A stretch of DNA of 64,000 nt. Origin: Lutraria lutraria. Lineage: Eukaryota; Mollusca; Bivalvia; Venerida; Mactridae. The stretch spans positions 34,202,366 to 34,266,365 of the forward strand of contig OZ026833.1 in assembly GCA_964023205.1 (NCBI GenBank), given 5' to 3'. Under the pieces are notes generated by a model. The model did no database searches. It was given only the letters and a program-made list of their open reading frames with translations, and was not told the DNA's origin. How positions within the stretch are numbered: position 1 is the stretch's first letter; each line of letters opens with the position of its first letter. Made by a program: the position numbers and the translations under genes. Shown here one piece after another: positions 1 through 11,880 of this stretch.

Positions 1-1008
1 AGTTGCTTAAGTGAAGGAATTACAGTAACGCCCGTGTAAACCGGACCACTTCCGGACCGGATCAAAAATACGGTTTTATGAGAATTCCAGGTCTCAGAGA
101 ACTTTTGATGAATTCCGAAAAAAATATGGCTTGACAAATTGTCCGATTTTTCAGAGAATTCCGGTTTTCAGATAGTCCGGTTTTATGAGTTTTACTATAT
201 TTATAATCAGACGACTAACTAAACTGGTTCCTGTTCTTTGTTGCAGGGTACAGACAAGTCAACGGGACTAATATTCGAGTTCACTTTTTCATTTGCGACA
301 TTTTTAAATCTAACTCGTGTAGTTAACAATCACAAATGTCTCTGAAAACAAACGCATCAAATTTAATTCAAATGCGGTTTTCTGAAAAATAACAAATTAT
401 TTATTTAAATGCATTTCATAGAAAGCTGGGTCACATTTTATGACATTCGTCAGATTTCTAATTCAAACAAACGGTCTAGGAATTCAATAGCCTACGGAAA
501 TGTAATTAGGTGATAAGTTTTTCTTGTAAATAGTTTTCAGACTAAAGTCTGTAAACCTAATAATGTTAGAAACGTGTTTTTTTTCTGGTACACACGCTAT
601 GGGACCTCAACAGTAAGACCATCATTTATACAATGAGAGGAACGGTTGTAATACAAAGGTGGTCTTATAGCCAGAATGAAATAATGTGTAATACTAAAGT
701 GCGCCCGAAATATGTGTTATCGTTACAATGAGGTGGCCGTTGTACTGAAATTGTTGCTATGTGAAGTTTACTGTAAATTTCAAACTTCCTAATTATTAAT
801 GATATACTTCAATTAATACGTCCGACAGGTTTTTCACCTTACAACTTTTTCCGGACTATATACAGTCAAACCCGTGAACATAGGCCATCCTTGGGATCGA
901 CAAAATATGGCCTTAATTGACTTGTGACTTTTATTCAGAGAGCATTTTGAATATCTTTTATTTACTGTGTCGTCTTTATTCGGTGGTGACACCAACCACT
1001 GATTTAAC
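1..1008. other. Intergenic, repeat-derived AT-rich DNA
   Basis: No gene is recognisable. The first ~200 bases repeat short blocks around GAATTCC and TCCGGTTTT. A TACAGTCAAACC signature, seen again near 36.53, 45.61 and 59.25 kb, occurs at about 863. The open frames on both strands around 834-1,169 overlap each other and match no domain I know. Confidence 0.5.
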
Positions 1009-1612
1009 GGTACATGTACTATCCGTTCCACAGGTGCCTGACCAATCTGGTCTGACACGCCCCCAATATACACATAATAAATACAAGGTATGCAACGAGT
1101 CGTTTTTCCGACCTCATACTGTCCCGAAATAATGATCAACTGAGGATACAAATGAAGTCCTATGAGCAAATAAACTTATTCAGTCGGCGCTTAAATAATT
1201 ATTCTTCCTATTAAACACATTTTTTTATTTCAAAACGAACTTAAAAGCAACGTTTTAGTCTCTGTTTCTACGAAATATTGCCGTTTTTTGGAAAATCGAG
1301 TTAAACCTGTCCCCTAGATTTCACGCTTTCACTCATCATTTTGACGTTTTTTCCGGAGATTTATACGGAAAACATGCGTGTTGTGGCATGTACGTATTTC
1401 TTTGATGTTTCGGCACTGATTGCAGGTATAAAGACAATCCTACCTGGTTAACTAATCGCAATAATCGTTAATTTCTACAAATAATCAGTCCTTTCGTTGA
1501 CACAACGTCCATTTTGACCGAAGTAGTCAAACCTTGTATTTATTATGTGTATATTGGGGGTATGTCAGACCAGATTCGTCAGGCACCTGTGATCCGTTCC
1601 CTCAATGCACAT
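1009..1612. repeat. Inverted repeat, ~80-bp arms
   Basis: The segment 1,009-1,090 recurs in reverse complement at about 1,531-1,600. The best block runs over CACATAATAAATACAAGGT and its complement and continues through TCTGACAC and CAGGTGCCTGA. The spacer is ~440 bases and has no coding signal. It resembles the ends of a small non-autonomous DNA transposon or a foldback pair. I see no clear target duplication. Confidence 0.6.
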
Positions 1613-2300
1613 GTCATTAGATCATTTTCCTTCTATACGACCATCATTGTAGCACTTGTATCATAAATCAAAGGCCATGAACCAAGTTTGACACTCTACC
1701 CAAGTATTTCGGCATGTACGCACGCAATACGTCGAAAAGACCGTATTTTCTGTGAATTTACTGATATGCATCAAGGAAGTTATTAAAAGTTCGAATCAGG
1801 GTCAAACTTTGTTACTGTAAGCGAAACCATCACATATAAATCAATATAATAACAGTAAGTAAAACCGGCGCAGACGTTAGGCATGAAATTGTATGTGATC
1901 TTCCAGTCAAAAACTCAAAAACAATGAACTTCTTATGTCGCAGCATATCAAAATGATCTTTATCTATGGTAACTGTATGTTGATCAGTGTATGGTTTGTG
2001 TCATTTTACAAGGGTAAACTGTTAAACATAATTTATACCACGTACTCGTGTTAATGCGTTTACATCAGGAATACTTAAATAATAATAACACACTAAGATA
2101 CAGCTTAATGGTCAAGTATAGTTCTGTCCGGCCTACCACTTGAACCTGTTGTCGATTCGATAGACAATTATTAAGACATATCAACTTGTTATATCCGGGA
2201 GTAAGAGTTCAATATGACACCAATGGTAATGCTATTATCATAACGCATGATGAAAGTAGCTATACTAATGTTACAAACAATTATGAACTGGTTCAATTTC
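1613..2300. other. Intergenic DNA, no gene seen
   Basis: AT-rich sequence without a recognisable coding region, RNA gene or clear repeat boundary. Confidence 0.4.
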
Positions 2301-2304
2301 ATTG

Positions 2305-2710
2305 ACAAAACAGCAACAGTAATAACAACAAAAATAATAACAACAACAATCATGAAAACAACAGTAATAATAACAGAAATAATAACAGCAAGAATAACCA
2401 TGACAACAAGATTAATGATAACAACGCCAACAATAGTAAAAAACAACTATCATGACAGCAACAATAATAATAACAGCAACAGTAATAGTAACAACACTAA
2501 CGATGACAACAACAGTAATAATAGCAACAGCAACAACAATAACAACAACAATCATGATGACAACAATCATAATAATTATAACAAAAACAATAACAATAAC
2601 AACAGTATTGATAACAAGAGCATCAATACCAACAAGAACAATGACAACAACATCAACACTACTAATAATAACATAACAACAACAACAAATACAACAACAA
2701 CAAAGACATG
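2305..2710. repeat. Imperfect AAC/AAT trinucleotide tract
   Basis: About 400 bases built almost wholly from AAC, AAT, ACA, ATG and AGC-type trinucleotides on the + strand, with strong purine/pyrimidine strand asymmetry. The open frames here encode only Asn/Thr runs on + or Val/Ile runs on - and are by-products of the low-complexity sequence. Confidence 0.9.
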
Positions 2711-2714
2711 ATGA

Positions 2715-3780
2715 CACCAATTATAATAGAAATATTTGTGTTCAACAACAATGTTAACGCAGGTTATTACAATGATTATCCCAAGTATATATAATACAGA
2801 ACATATATCATCTATATTAAGAATAATCGTGATTTTTAAACACTGAATGAATATCTCAATAATATTATCAAAACTATTATTATACAGGAAGCTGTATAAA
2901 GATGATATAAGTGGCAGCGGGTTTTACTCTTCCTTGTAGCACATGATTATTCACCGCCCTAAGTAAATCATTATCCAAAATCCACTCTATGTATACACAC
3001 ATTAACTAAAGTACAAATAATCTGTATGTTTAAGAATGAACTCAACATGATTTGAATTGTATAGTAATATATTTGGCGACAAAAAAAAACAAGTATCATG
3101 TTACCACTAATTTTCCGCTCAAAGATAGGGTCGATAGATAGGAAAACGTTTTTCCAAAGCTTTTTTATTATTTATTTTTTTCAGATAGACCTATACGAGT
3201 TCATAGGAAAACAACAGCAAGAAAAAAAAATGACCGAGATAAAAAAAAATCTCGGATGTGTAGAAAATTTGGGTAGGTCCGGCTAGTGGAAACCAATGAC
3301 TTTTAATTCCAAGCCTTACACCATTCTGTCAACACTGTAATCCTGATTATAGATCTAGTACTAATATAAAAAATCTTACAAATTATTCAACATATTGATA
3401 AAATGATCAATTGAATTTTATCAAATATGTATTGACAATTCTACTATAATGTTCCGGGTCTCATTAAAAATCATTGTATATCATATCTATCCCGCTGTGA
3501 CCTTGCTTCTAAAGTTGAAGATATTTATGTATCCTATTATAATCTCATTTACAATTACCTCTTGCACTTGAGCGATATTTATGTCTGTTGTTGTTTTCGA
3601 GAATACACGGGAAGTTAGATTGCATTTTGACCAGTACAGAAGTAAAAAAAATGAATCATGGCCCACATCCAGAGTGTTTCCGAAATACAGTGCAACCTCT
3701 CCAGAGCGGCCCTCCCTTGAGCAACAACATCCGTACAACAACCGCATTTTTTCCGCTGTACAATTTGACTATAAATTTGA
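2715..3780. other. Intergenic DNA with dispersed-repeat signature
   Basis: No supported gene. The stretch 3,685-3,780 carries the phrase CAACCTCTCCAGAGCGGCC, which looks like a dispersed repeat. Several short overlapping ORFs on both strands at 3,487-4,014 are incompatible with one another and include the tail of the LINE next to them. Confidence 0.4.
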
Positions 3781-4218
3781 TCTCCCCAGAACAGAACAGA
3801 ACACAACACAACTTTATTTTTCTCCCAGGTACATATATACAACATGGGGAAATGACAAATATGTTATAAATATAAAGATTATTTCCGGACGAAGGAATAA
3901 CATTATAAATGGGTGGTGGAGGGGAAATACAACAACATAAATACAATATGAACTTAACATAACAAACCTAACTAAAATATCGACATAAGCAATTACGTCT
4001 ATGACGCTTGACAATTAATAATGCGGTAAGTGTACAAAGAAGGCACATTTAAGGACATGTGAAGGAATTAGTTCGTAATGTGGCGTGGGCGTACTGACAT
4101 GCGACATAATGCACGAAAATCATTCATGCGATTCTCCGGCTAGATAGAAGAAAACAGCTTAGAGGGGTACATTAATTGTTCGTGAGGATCAGACTCGAGG
4201 TATTGGCATTAAATTAAT

Positions 4219-7200
4219 TCACTTAAACCTTTTCATTATTACAGCAACAAACTTGCTAACATTTTTCAGCACATTAACTGACTTTGAGAGCATTAATGTT
4301 TTAATCGATAGAAAATGTTTAGGAATATTGATAACATCTTGATTTAGGTACTTTTCTCTAGCCCTATGGAAATATTCACAATTGATGAGATAATGCTCCT
4401 CAGTTCCCACTTGATTACGGTTACATAAGTTACATAGTCTTTCGTTAAAGGGCGTTCCATCATAGCGGCCTGTCTCGACAGGAAGTGCGTGGTTTGCAGT
4501 TCTAAAACGGAAGAGATTAATACGGTCGGACTCTTTAAGGTTGCATAAATATATTCAAGTTGGAAGTTTTCTTTGAAATTAGCGTAATTACCTTTGTTTG
4601 AGTTTTGGAATTGTGCATGCCAATTCTGTTTAAACTGGTCAATTAATATGCATTTAATTTGTTTATGTAGGGCTTTACTATTAATATGGAACTGGTTCTC
4701 CCATAAGTCTGGCCGACCAACTGAGTTCAAAATTTCTTTAATCTTATTTGTCCATTTAAAGTTATAGTCTGTTTGACTAAGCATATAATAATAAATATGT
4801 AAAGCAATTTTCTGTTGTTTACCGAGTAGTAGGCGATTCCAATATGAGATCATTCGACTTTTAACTACAATAGTAATAGGGTACCTGCCTAATTCGCCAT
4901 ACAAAAAATTTATTGGTGTAGAACGTTTAGCCTTTATTATCTTTCGGAGAAAGTCATTATTTACCTTTTCTAGGAGATCAAGATTTTCAAATCCAAATAT
5001 TTCAGTTCCGTAGGTCAGAATCGGCAGAACAGTATGGTCGAAAAGTTTCAGTACTAAATCAATCGGTAAATTTGCGTTATTTGCTCTTGCGAGTAACAAG
5101 TGCATTGCTTTTGTTGCCTGTTGTGCAACGTGCTTTCTTGCATTTAAAAAAGAACCATTATTTAAGAAAGTAATTCCTAAGTAGTTGTATTGACTCGCGA
5201 TTTCAATAGAATAATTTCCAAGCTTAAAATCTAAATTCCTAGTCCGACGGGCACCAAATATAATAATCTTTGTTTTACTGTGGTTAACTTTCAAATGCCA
5301 CGTATTACAATAATTGTGAAAACAGTTTATACTAGACTGGAAATCTATTTCCGAGTCCGATAATAAAATAGTGTCGTCTGCGTAAAGCAAGATTAGTAGT
5401 TTAAGCCATAATGATAGGTCCAATGGATCTTTGAACTCTACGCCAACTGAACCATTTGTATGAAGATAATATTGTAAATCATTAAGAAACAGGGAAAAAA
5501 GGACGGGGGAGAGATTTTCGCCTTGTCTGACACCTATTTCAGATATAAAAGTTTCCGAATATAAACCATTTTGCTGGATACATTATTTTATATTGTTATA
5601 CATATTATTTATAACTCTGAAAAATTTACCATTTACCGAATTTTAAATTAAGTTTGTACCAGAGTCCGGCCCTCCATGCTTTATCGAAGGCTTGTGAAAA
5701 ATCTATAAAACAACAATAAACCTTTTTCTTTTTGAGAATTTCCACCAGTGAATGTAAGGTAAAAATATGGTCGGTACATGAATACCCACTACGGAAACCA
5801 GCATGGTTCTCATCAAGAATGTTACAGTTTTCTAGAAAAGTGGTTAATCTCTGGTTCAAGATAGAAGTGAACAGTTTTCCAAGACAACTTAATATGGTAA
5901 TTGGTCTATAGTTCTTTGGATCCATGTGGTCACCTTTGTTTTTGTAGATATGTATTATTATGCCTTCTAACCAAGTATTGGGTATATGACCAGTTTCTAA
6001 AACGGAATTAAATAAGGAGTGATAAAGTGACAAGAAAATATCCTTTGTAGACTTGATATGTTCATTCAGAATGTTATCATAAGGGCTTGGTGCTTTTGAA
6101 TTTTGCAATTGTTTAATGCACTTAATTATTTCTGCTTCAGATATTTGGGCATTCAAAAAGTTGTTGGAGAAAGAGAGGTGTGTCCCATTTTCAAATCTTT
6201 GATCATTAATTGTGTTTCTGTTAACATTTTTAAAATGTTCAAAAAAGTCCTGCATTGCTGGGGACGGGTTATCTTTTTTCTTAGACTTTAGTTTATTCAA
6301 AAACTTCCAATACTTTTTTGGATTTTTATCATTTAGTTTCCTTAGTTTATCTTGATTTAAATGATTATGTTTTTAATATAATAATTCATAGTTCTCTTAT
6401 AATGTTTACTTGAATTATGTAATCTTAATTTATTATCAATGCTATGATTTAATCTATATTCATCTATAGATTTATGATAATTCTGTCTTGCTTGAACACA
6501 TTTTGGACTAAACCATGGTTTGTTATTTGAATGCTGATTAATGTTATAACCCGGTTTCTTTTTAGGAAAAGTACGGTCAGATGCGTATTGGAAAATCTGA
6601 GACAGTTGACCCGTAACGTAATCAATTATTTGTGGATTACATTGGCTGGAGCGTAGCTTGTCGGTAAGCAAATTTACTTGTTGTACATTTATGTTTTGTA
6701 CAAAAGCATGTGCGTTATCAGTATTCCAGTTTAGTGAATTCGCACCATTATTTATTTTTCCATGCATATATTTAGTATCAGGGATGGATATTGTAAAATA
6801 TAGTGCATTATGACCATCAGAAAAGAGGGCGTCAGTTTCAATTATACCAAAATCGCATACATGCTCTAGACATTCGGCTTTTGTTATGATATAATCTAGA
6901 TTTATCCCTAAACGTATGAGTACCAATATTTTGTCTTTGAAAACTCTGCCATTAAGAATAAACAAGTTATTATTTCTACAAATATCTATTAGTCTCAGGC
7001 CATGTGCGTTTGTTCTAGTATCAAAAGAACTTCTGTCTAATGGTGTAGATAAGTTTTCTAAGATCGTAAATTTATTAAGATGTGCCTGAGATTCTTCATC
7101 GATATCAAAAATTTCATTTAAAAAAGTGTCTGCTTGGATAAAGTCCCTTAAGTGACCAGTTCTACCATTGGTATCACCAGCTAAATACACATATTTATGA

Positions 7201-7625
7201 GAAGAACACTTATCAGCTATTTCATTTTCAAGTTCATTGAAATAATCAACAGTAAAGAAACGTGAATTTTCTGGAGGTAAATAGATAGCACCTAATCTAA
7301 ACATAAAAAGTCTTTCTTAATAGAAATCCATAAGATATATTCAGAGTCGCTTCTTATGATATCAATAAAAGGCGATATCTTATCGGTAATGTAAATGTCA
7401 ATACCTCCAGACTTGCGTTTATAAATCTGAGATCTAGGTTTTGAGATAAAAGTATAACCAGGAATATCAACAATATCAAACGAATCAACATGAGTTTCTG
7501 AGACACAAAAAATATCGTAATTACTAACGAAATCAACAAAGTCTGGATATTCAATGCGCCGTTTCAGGCCATTTACATTCAAGGAACCAATATTCAAACG
7601 TTTGCTTTTCACTTCAAATGGGGTA
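4219..7625 (-). pseudogene. LINE ORF2: endonuclease-reverse transcriptase, frameshifted
   Basis: Successive minus-strand frames assemble into one ORF2. Endonuclease motifs are LNIGSLNVNG, CVSETHVD (catalytic Glu), AGDTNGRTG and SDGHNALYF. Reverse transcriptase motifs are YRPITILSCLGKLF, HAGFRSGYSCTDH, CFIDFSQAFDKAW (first catalytic Asp) and LLYADDTILLSDS (YADD). The C-terminal part has a Cys/His-like stretch around GTEEHYLINCEYFHRA. Frame changes or stops fall near 7,300, near 6,360, between 5,625 and 5,423, and near 4,400, so no functional protein can be made. The ORF starts just after a 17-base poly-G run (minus strand) following the ORF1 stop. I see no convincing ATG at the start of the endonuclease. 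It is a dead copy with full domain coverage. Confidence 0.85.
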
Positions 7626-7627
7626 CC

Positions 7628-7644
7628 CCCCCCCCCCCCCCCGA
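7628..7644. repeat. Poly-C (poly-G on minus) run at the LINE ORF1/ORF2 border
   Basis: An uninterrupted run of about 17 C on the + strand lies between the ORF1 stop and the first endonuclease motif. In the sense strand it is poly-G. It may be slippage-prone or a sequencing artefact. Confidence 0.9.
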
Positions 7645-7649
7645 ATGTC

Positions 7650-8819
7650 CTACTGTGACACAGAACGTTCTCCAGAGGCAGGATTAGAGTCCCATGGGCG
7701 TCTACATCCGGTTGCTGCGTTAAAAGAATGTCTTGAAGTTTGGTTGTCCGAGAGCATGGAAACATGACAACTACGAGGGGGTTGTCTCTCTGGTGCATGC
7801 CTTCGAGATCCCCTGTCTGCACGTGGCGACGGAGATTGTCGTCTGGAATGATGCTCTTTTCCAGTATTATGAGATCTACTCCTGCTACACCCTGTGTTTG
7901 GATTTGTAGCACGAGTATCACGGGATTGGCTGGACCGGTTACTAATATGGGTTGGCTTTTCAACCGAGACGCGAACACCTTGTAAAACGAGGTTCCATTT
8001 GGGGAACATGTCTGCATAGACTTTACCGTCCTTTATGATTTTGGCCGGATAAACAATGCTGACTTTGCTATCAGGAAAATCATGCCTTAATTGTTTGTAC
8101 TTAGGCCACAATACACGCCTTGCGTCTACGATATCCTTTGGAAAGTCACGGTTTATGCTACATTTTGTGTTTTTCAGCTTATTTGCGACAGAGATGACAT
8201 GCTCTGTGTCTCGGGAATTGATAAAGTTTACTATAATTGACCTAACGGATCCCCTTTGGAAGTGCCCCAATCTGTGTACCCTGGAGATAGCAGGACACAG
8301 TTCAATATCTAGTCTAGTTTTGAAGAAGTTAGAAATTGTAAACAAACAATCTTCACCTTTTTCCTCGGGGATCCCACTAATAATCAAATTATTTCTTCTG
8401 CTGCGCGCTTCCAAGTCGATAGATTTGTATTCTAGCAGAGTTAATCTTGTACTGTTTTCATCAATTTGAGTTTCAAGATCTTGTATTTTTATATGGACAC
8501 TGATGCATTGGTCAACTTTATTGTCAATTTTACTCATTTCGACGAACATTACCGAAAGTTTGTCATCTAGGGAAAGACGCTGGTATTCACCCATGCTGAT
8601 TGAGTGAAATAAACTGTTGCCACCACTTTGGCTACCAGTGCTAGTTCGCTGATGTTTACGGTCATTTACTGCTTTAATCCACTCAGAATTATCACTTGCG
8701 TTCTCCCGCGAAAAAACCTGACCGCCATTGTTCTCGTTCACGAGCGGGTCAAAGCGATTTTTTGACAAAACATGAGGGTTAATTCCAATATGAACACTTT
8801 CAGACGACTGATTACTCAT
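7650..8819 (-). CDS. LINE ORF1 protein, L1-ORF1-like RNA-binding protein
   Basis: This open frame of 389 codons is taken from the ATG of MSNQSSESVHIG; a frame-compatible ATG lies ten codons upstream at 8,849. A heptad-like segment follows (around LSVMFVEMSKIDNKVDQ and LETQIDENSTRLTLLEY), then EARSRRNNLIISGIPEE, the typical entry to the RRM-like domain of L1-type ORF1 proteins. Conserved-looking positions continue through AISRVHRLGHF and IIVNFINSRD. The last ~90 residues are rich in Ser, Arg and His (RSRSHNTGKEHHSRR) and probably bind nucleic acid. In such elements ORF1p coats the element RNA and acts as a chaperone. The reading frame is uninterrupted although ORF2 is broken, so the decay is recent or uneven. 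It is not a host gene. Confidence 0.8.
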   Translation of the reverse strand: MSNQSSESVHIGINPHVLSKNRFDPLVNENNGGQVFSRENASDNSEWIKAVNDRKHQRTSTGSQSGGNSLFHSISMGEYQRLSLDDKLSVMFVEMSKIDNKVDQCISVHIKIQDLETQIDENSTRLTLLEYKSIDLEARSRRNNLIISGIPEEKGEDCLFTISNFFKTRLDIELCPAISRVHRLGHFQRGSVRSIIVNFINSRDTEHVISVANKLKNTKCSINRDFPKDIVDARRVLWPKYKQLRHDFPDSKVSIVYPAKIIKDGKVYADMFPKWNLVLQGVRVSVEKPTHISNRSSQSRDTRATNPNTGCSRSRSHNTGKEHHSRRQSPSPRADRGSRRHAPERQPPRSCHVSMLSDNQTSRHSFNAATGCRRPWDSNPASGERSVSQ

Positions 8820-9284
8820 TTTACACCAGTTAAAGAGTGAATTTAGCAAATAATTCCAATTTTAAATTGTAATAGATCACGTAAATCCGAAATTTTATAT
8901 CACACGTAAAAAATGGCTACCATTTTACTTTGACCGGAAGTCATACCAGAGGAACAACTTCTCGACAACAACATAATTTTGCTTCTCCCAAAGTGTGCAG
9001 CTTTCTAGAGGTTGCACTTTACTTTCATTTCCGGGTTGGATCGAATGACTTTTCCTGCCCAAAGTTTTGTTTTTGGAGTCACATGATTTATCGCACTGTG
9101 CTGACTAATGATACATTAAGCGGTTGAATGGGAAGACTTAGTGTGATATAACAAGATCAATTATGTGGAAAGAAATACAATGGATGAGATACGTAAGCCT
9201 TGATCCATGATCTCAATTAATTAAAATGGAATAGTGATAGTACGTCTGTAGTACTGCAAACATTACTGCACGTCTCCAACTCAT

Positions 9285-9326
9285 GTTTGTTTGAGTTTTA
9301 CGCCCCTTTTCAACAGAGTCATATGA
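9285..9326 (-). repeat. SINE, 3' tail part, interrupted by a transposon
   Basis: TTTTACGCCCCTTTTCAACA followed by GAGTCATATGA is the tail block of the SINE also seen at 13,340, 48.67, 50.2, 60.1 and 61.6 kb. It stops abruptly at 9,326, where the long-TIR element begins. The missing remainder continues at 13,340. Confidence 0.75.
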
Positions 9327-9603
9327 TAGTCCAGTCATCATAATTTTTGGGGGGAATTAATTAGTACATAAGCCATTTTTGGTATGTTGGTTCTGTTTGT
9401 GGTGAATAACACCCAGAAAAAAGTCCCCAAGAATCCCATGGTGCAAAAGCGATATTTTGGGGCTAAAAGTTGAAACTGGGAATTTCAGGAATCGATGTAT
9501 AACTCAAAAACTATTTGGCCAAATGATTTTTAATTTTCCAAGATGATGTGTATTGATAAAAGACATCATTTTGATTTCGTTTTACTATCGAGTCGCATCC
9601 AAA

Positions 9604-10300
9604 ATGGCCGCCATAATCCAAAATGGCCGCCAAAATGTTGTTTTTACTGTTTAAATCCAAATTTGACTGATTGCCTCTTATATCAGTCATTCTAATTTAA
9701 ATTTAAAAAGAATAAAGATTACTTTTATCTTATTTATAATGAATTTATTAAAGAAAACAAATAGCGAAACTTATAAAAGCACACATTCAATGTAATTTTG
9801 GGCATGAACTGTATAAAAACTCGAATATGACATTCTAGAACACTGTATTTGTTCAAGTTCAGAATTATGCCCCCAAGACACTTTTAACTTTTGATATTGA
9901 TGAACATTAACATCTTTTGTATTTTAATGAACTTGATTATTCATTGCATAAATCCAATATGGCCGCTCGATTCCAAAATGGCCGCCAAATTGTTTTAATG
10001 TTTAATTCCAAATTTGACTATTTTGTCATATTCTAATTACAAATGTAAGAAGAAAAGAAACTTTTATTTTATTTGTGATGAATTTCTTTTCAAAGTCAAT
10101 ATTAAACTTATAAAGCTCACAATGTAATTTTGGCCTAAACTGTGTAAAACACAAAAATGACATTCTAGAACCACTATTCAACTTTAGAATTATGCCTAGG
10201 ACATTTTTAACCTTTGATATTGATAAATACTGAGAACTTTTGTATTTTAATGTTGATTATGCATGATATAAATCTAATATGGCTGCTAAAATTATGGAGT
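9604..10300. repeat. Two-copy tandem repeat, unit ~340 bp
   Basis: Copy 1 (about 9,604-9,970) and copy 2 (about 9,976-10,300) share AATGGCCGCCAAA, CCAAATTTGACT, TGACATTCTAGAA, GAATTATGCC and CTTTTGTATTTTAATG in the same order. They differ by many small indels. Each starts with one or two ATGGCCGC blocks, which also occur in both terminal inverted repeats of the host element. Confidence 0.75.
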
Positions 10301-11099
10301 CGATAGGTCATACAACAAAAATAAACAATTAATCAGACAATAATGAAAGATGCCAATGCAAAGACCTATTTACATCCTGCAATAGGTTCCTTAGTCTCTT
10401 CACTTTAATCTCTTCTGAATAGTTCTCAGATGAAGACATTTTTTCGAATGCAGTAGCTAGTGCCTCTTCCGGAGGGTAGGTAGTCTGTATCATTGTTTTC
10501 AACAGACAAATGCTTAATTGGAGATAAGCCTTCTCCATTGACTTTGTGGACCATACCTACGTTTTTCTAATCGAGGTTATACTAAGTATTATTCAGGTTT
10601 GAGACAAAGTCTCCCAATTACTTTATTGATTTTCGAGCTTTTGATCTTGATATACAAAAGGAGTTAAGATTTTCATCAGTTAGTCTCAGATTGAATTTCC
10701 TTAGGGCTTCCTTTAGGGGTTAGGTAGCCCATATACAGTCATCATTATACCATACTTCTAGAGTTTGTGGAGGTCAGAGGGATTGAGCCTTCAGCTGTCT
10801 CTATGGGCAGTGAAGTAACAATGTTAGACACATCCTCACTATTGTCTAACTTTTCATGAGTAATCATAAGTCTGGTCTCAAAGAACTTTTTTTCAAATTC
10901 GCTATTGCTAGCTTCCGCAGTTTGGATTGGTCTTAGACAGACGGACATGCTGATGAAATAACCTGGGAAAGTGGTCACTTCCACAAGTGTCATCTCCAAC
11001 TGTTCATGTAAAAGTCTCTTAGCAACGTTAATTTAGGCTACACAGAGATAGATTTTTTCAGGCACACAAGGCCTGGGATGAGAGAAACAATTTAATATC

Positions 11100-11880
11100 T
11101 CTTCCAAAATCAAATGAAGTACAATTAAATCCTCTGGTCCAGACAAAGTTCATTATCAATTAATTTCTTAAACGCCCATTCATACTCTTTCTCTTTTACT
11201 TGATACGTTTAATAATGTATGGGAATCAGATGAACTCCCTTCTTCTTAGTATTGCTAATTCCTATTCCTAAGCTGGGCTTTCTAATGATCATCACGCAAT
11301 ACTCAGATGCCACCTTCCACTTTTTTATTGTGGCTTTCTTCCGTGTCCAAGTGGGAGACTCTCTTTCAGATCCACACAAACAATAAATGGGTGTGCCACA
11401 GGGCTGTATTCTGTGAGTCACCCCATTTAGTATCAAAATTAGTAGTGAAGTTGAAAATTTAAATCCAGGAGTAGACTGCTCCCTTTATGTAGATGGTTTT
11501 ACTTGAATCCTTTGACGTTTTGAGTCGAAAAACAAAAACCTCGTTAAAAGACGGCTCCATCAATGATATACTTGATATGAAACTATGTCGGATCAAAATG
11601 GTTTCACAGTTTCAATACATTTTTAAATGCATCCGGAACTCTGCCTTATTATATGGGCAACACACCAATTCAGGTTGTACCAGACTTTAATTATCTATAG
11701 GGGTTATATTTGACTCCAGACTTACATTTATATTAGTCATATTAAATCGCTCAAAAAAGTAATTGGCTAAAAGACTCAATAGCTCCTGAAAGTTGTCACT
11801 GACTGAGGATTTAACAACAAAAACTTGCCGCTCATTATACATTTGTATTTTAAAACTAAAATTAAATTTCTTTAACAATA
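11100..11880 (+). pseudogene. Jockey-like LINE reverse transcriptase relic
   Basis: The + strand reads, with stops and frame changes, FRVQVGDSLSDPHKQ-stop, then GVPQGCIL at 11,389-11,412, then a segment ending in SLYVDGF at about 11,480-11,500. The second Asp of the YVDD catalytic box is Gly here. Later, in other frames, come traces of the jockey thumb region (ALLYGQHTNSG and GLYLTPDLHLY). GVPQG plus the YVDD-like box in this spacing is diagnostic of a jockey-clade reverse transcriptase. It is a dead fragment without an endonuclease part that I can see. Confidence 0.7.

Larger units (their letters stand above)
3795..8900 (-). mobile_element. Non-LTR retrotransposon (LINE), two ORFs, inactive copy
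   Basis: The element reads on the minus strand: ORF1 (8,819-7,650), then ORF2 with apurinic-type endonuclease, reverse transcriptase and a C-terminal tail to about 4,219. The 3' UTR appears to end near 3,795 in AAATAAAG followed by short TTGTG/TTCTG units, a usual kind of LINE 3' tail. ORF1 is open, but ORF2 is broken several times. The length of ~5.1 kb is typical of a full-length LINE. The clade (CR1, Tx1, L2 or similar) cannot be fixed by eye. Both outer ends are approximate. The fragment at 57.8-58.95 kb is a related but distinct copy. Confidence 0.85.

Noticed and set aside
2247..2711. 154-codon frame rich in Asn/Thr and opposing Val/Ile-rich frame
   Set aside because: Both are products of the trinucleotide tract; no start context, domain or codon bias.
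3487..4014. Cluster of overlapping ORFs on both strands
   Set aside because: Mutually exclusive frames over LINE tail and repeat sequence; none resembles a known protein.
8056..8469. 137-codon + strand ORF
   Set aside because: Antisense shadow of LINE ORF1.
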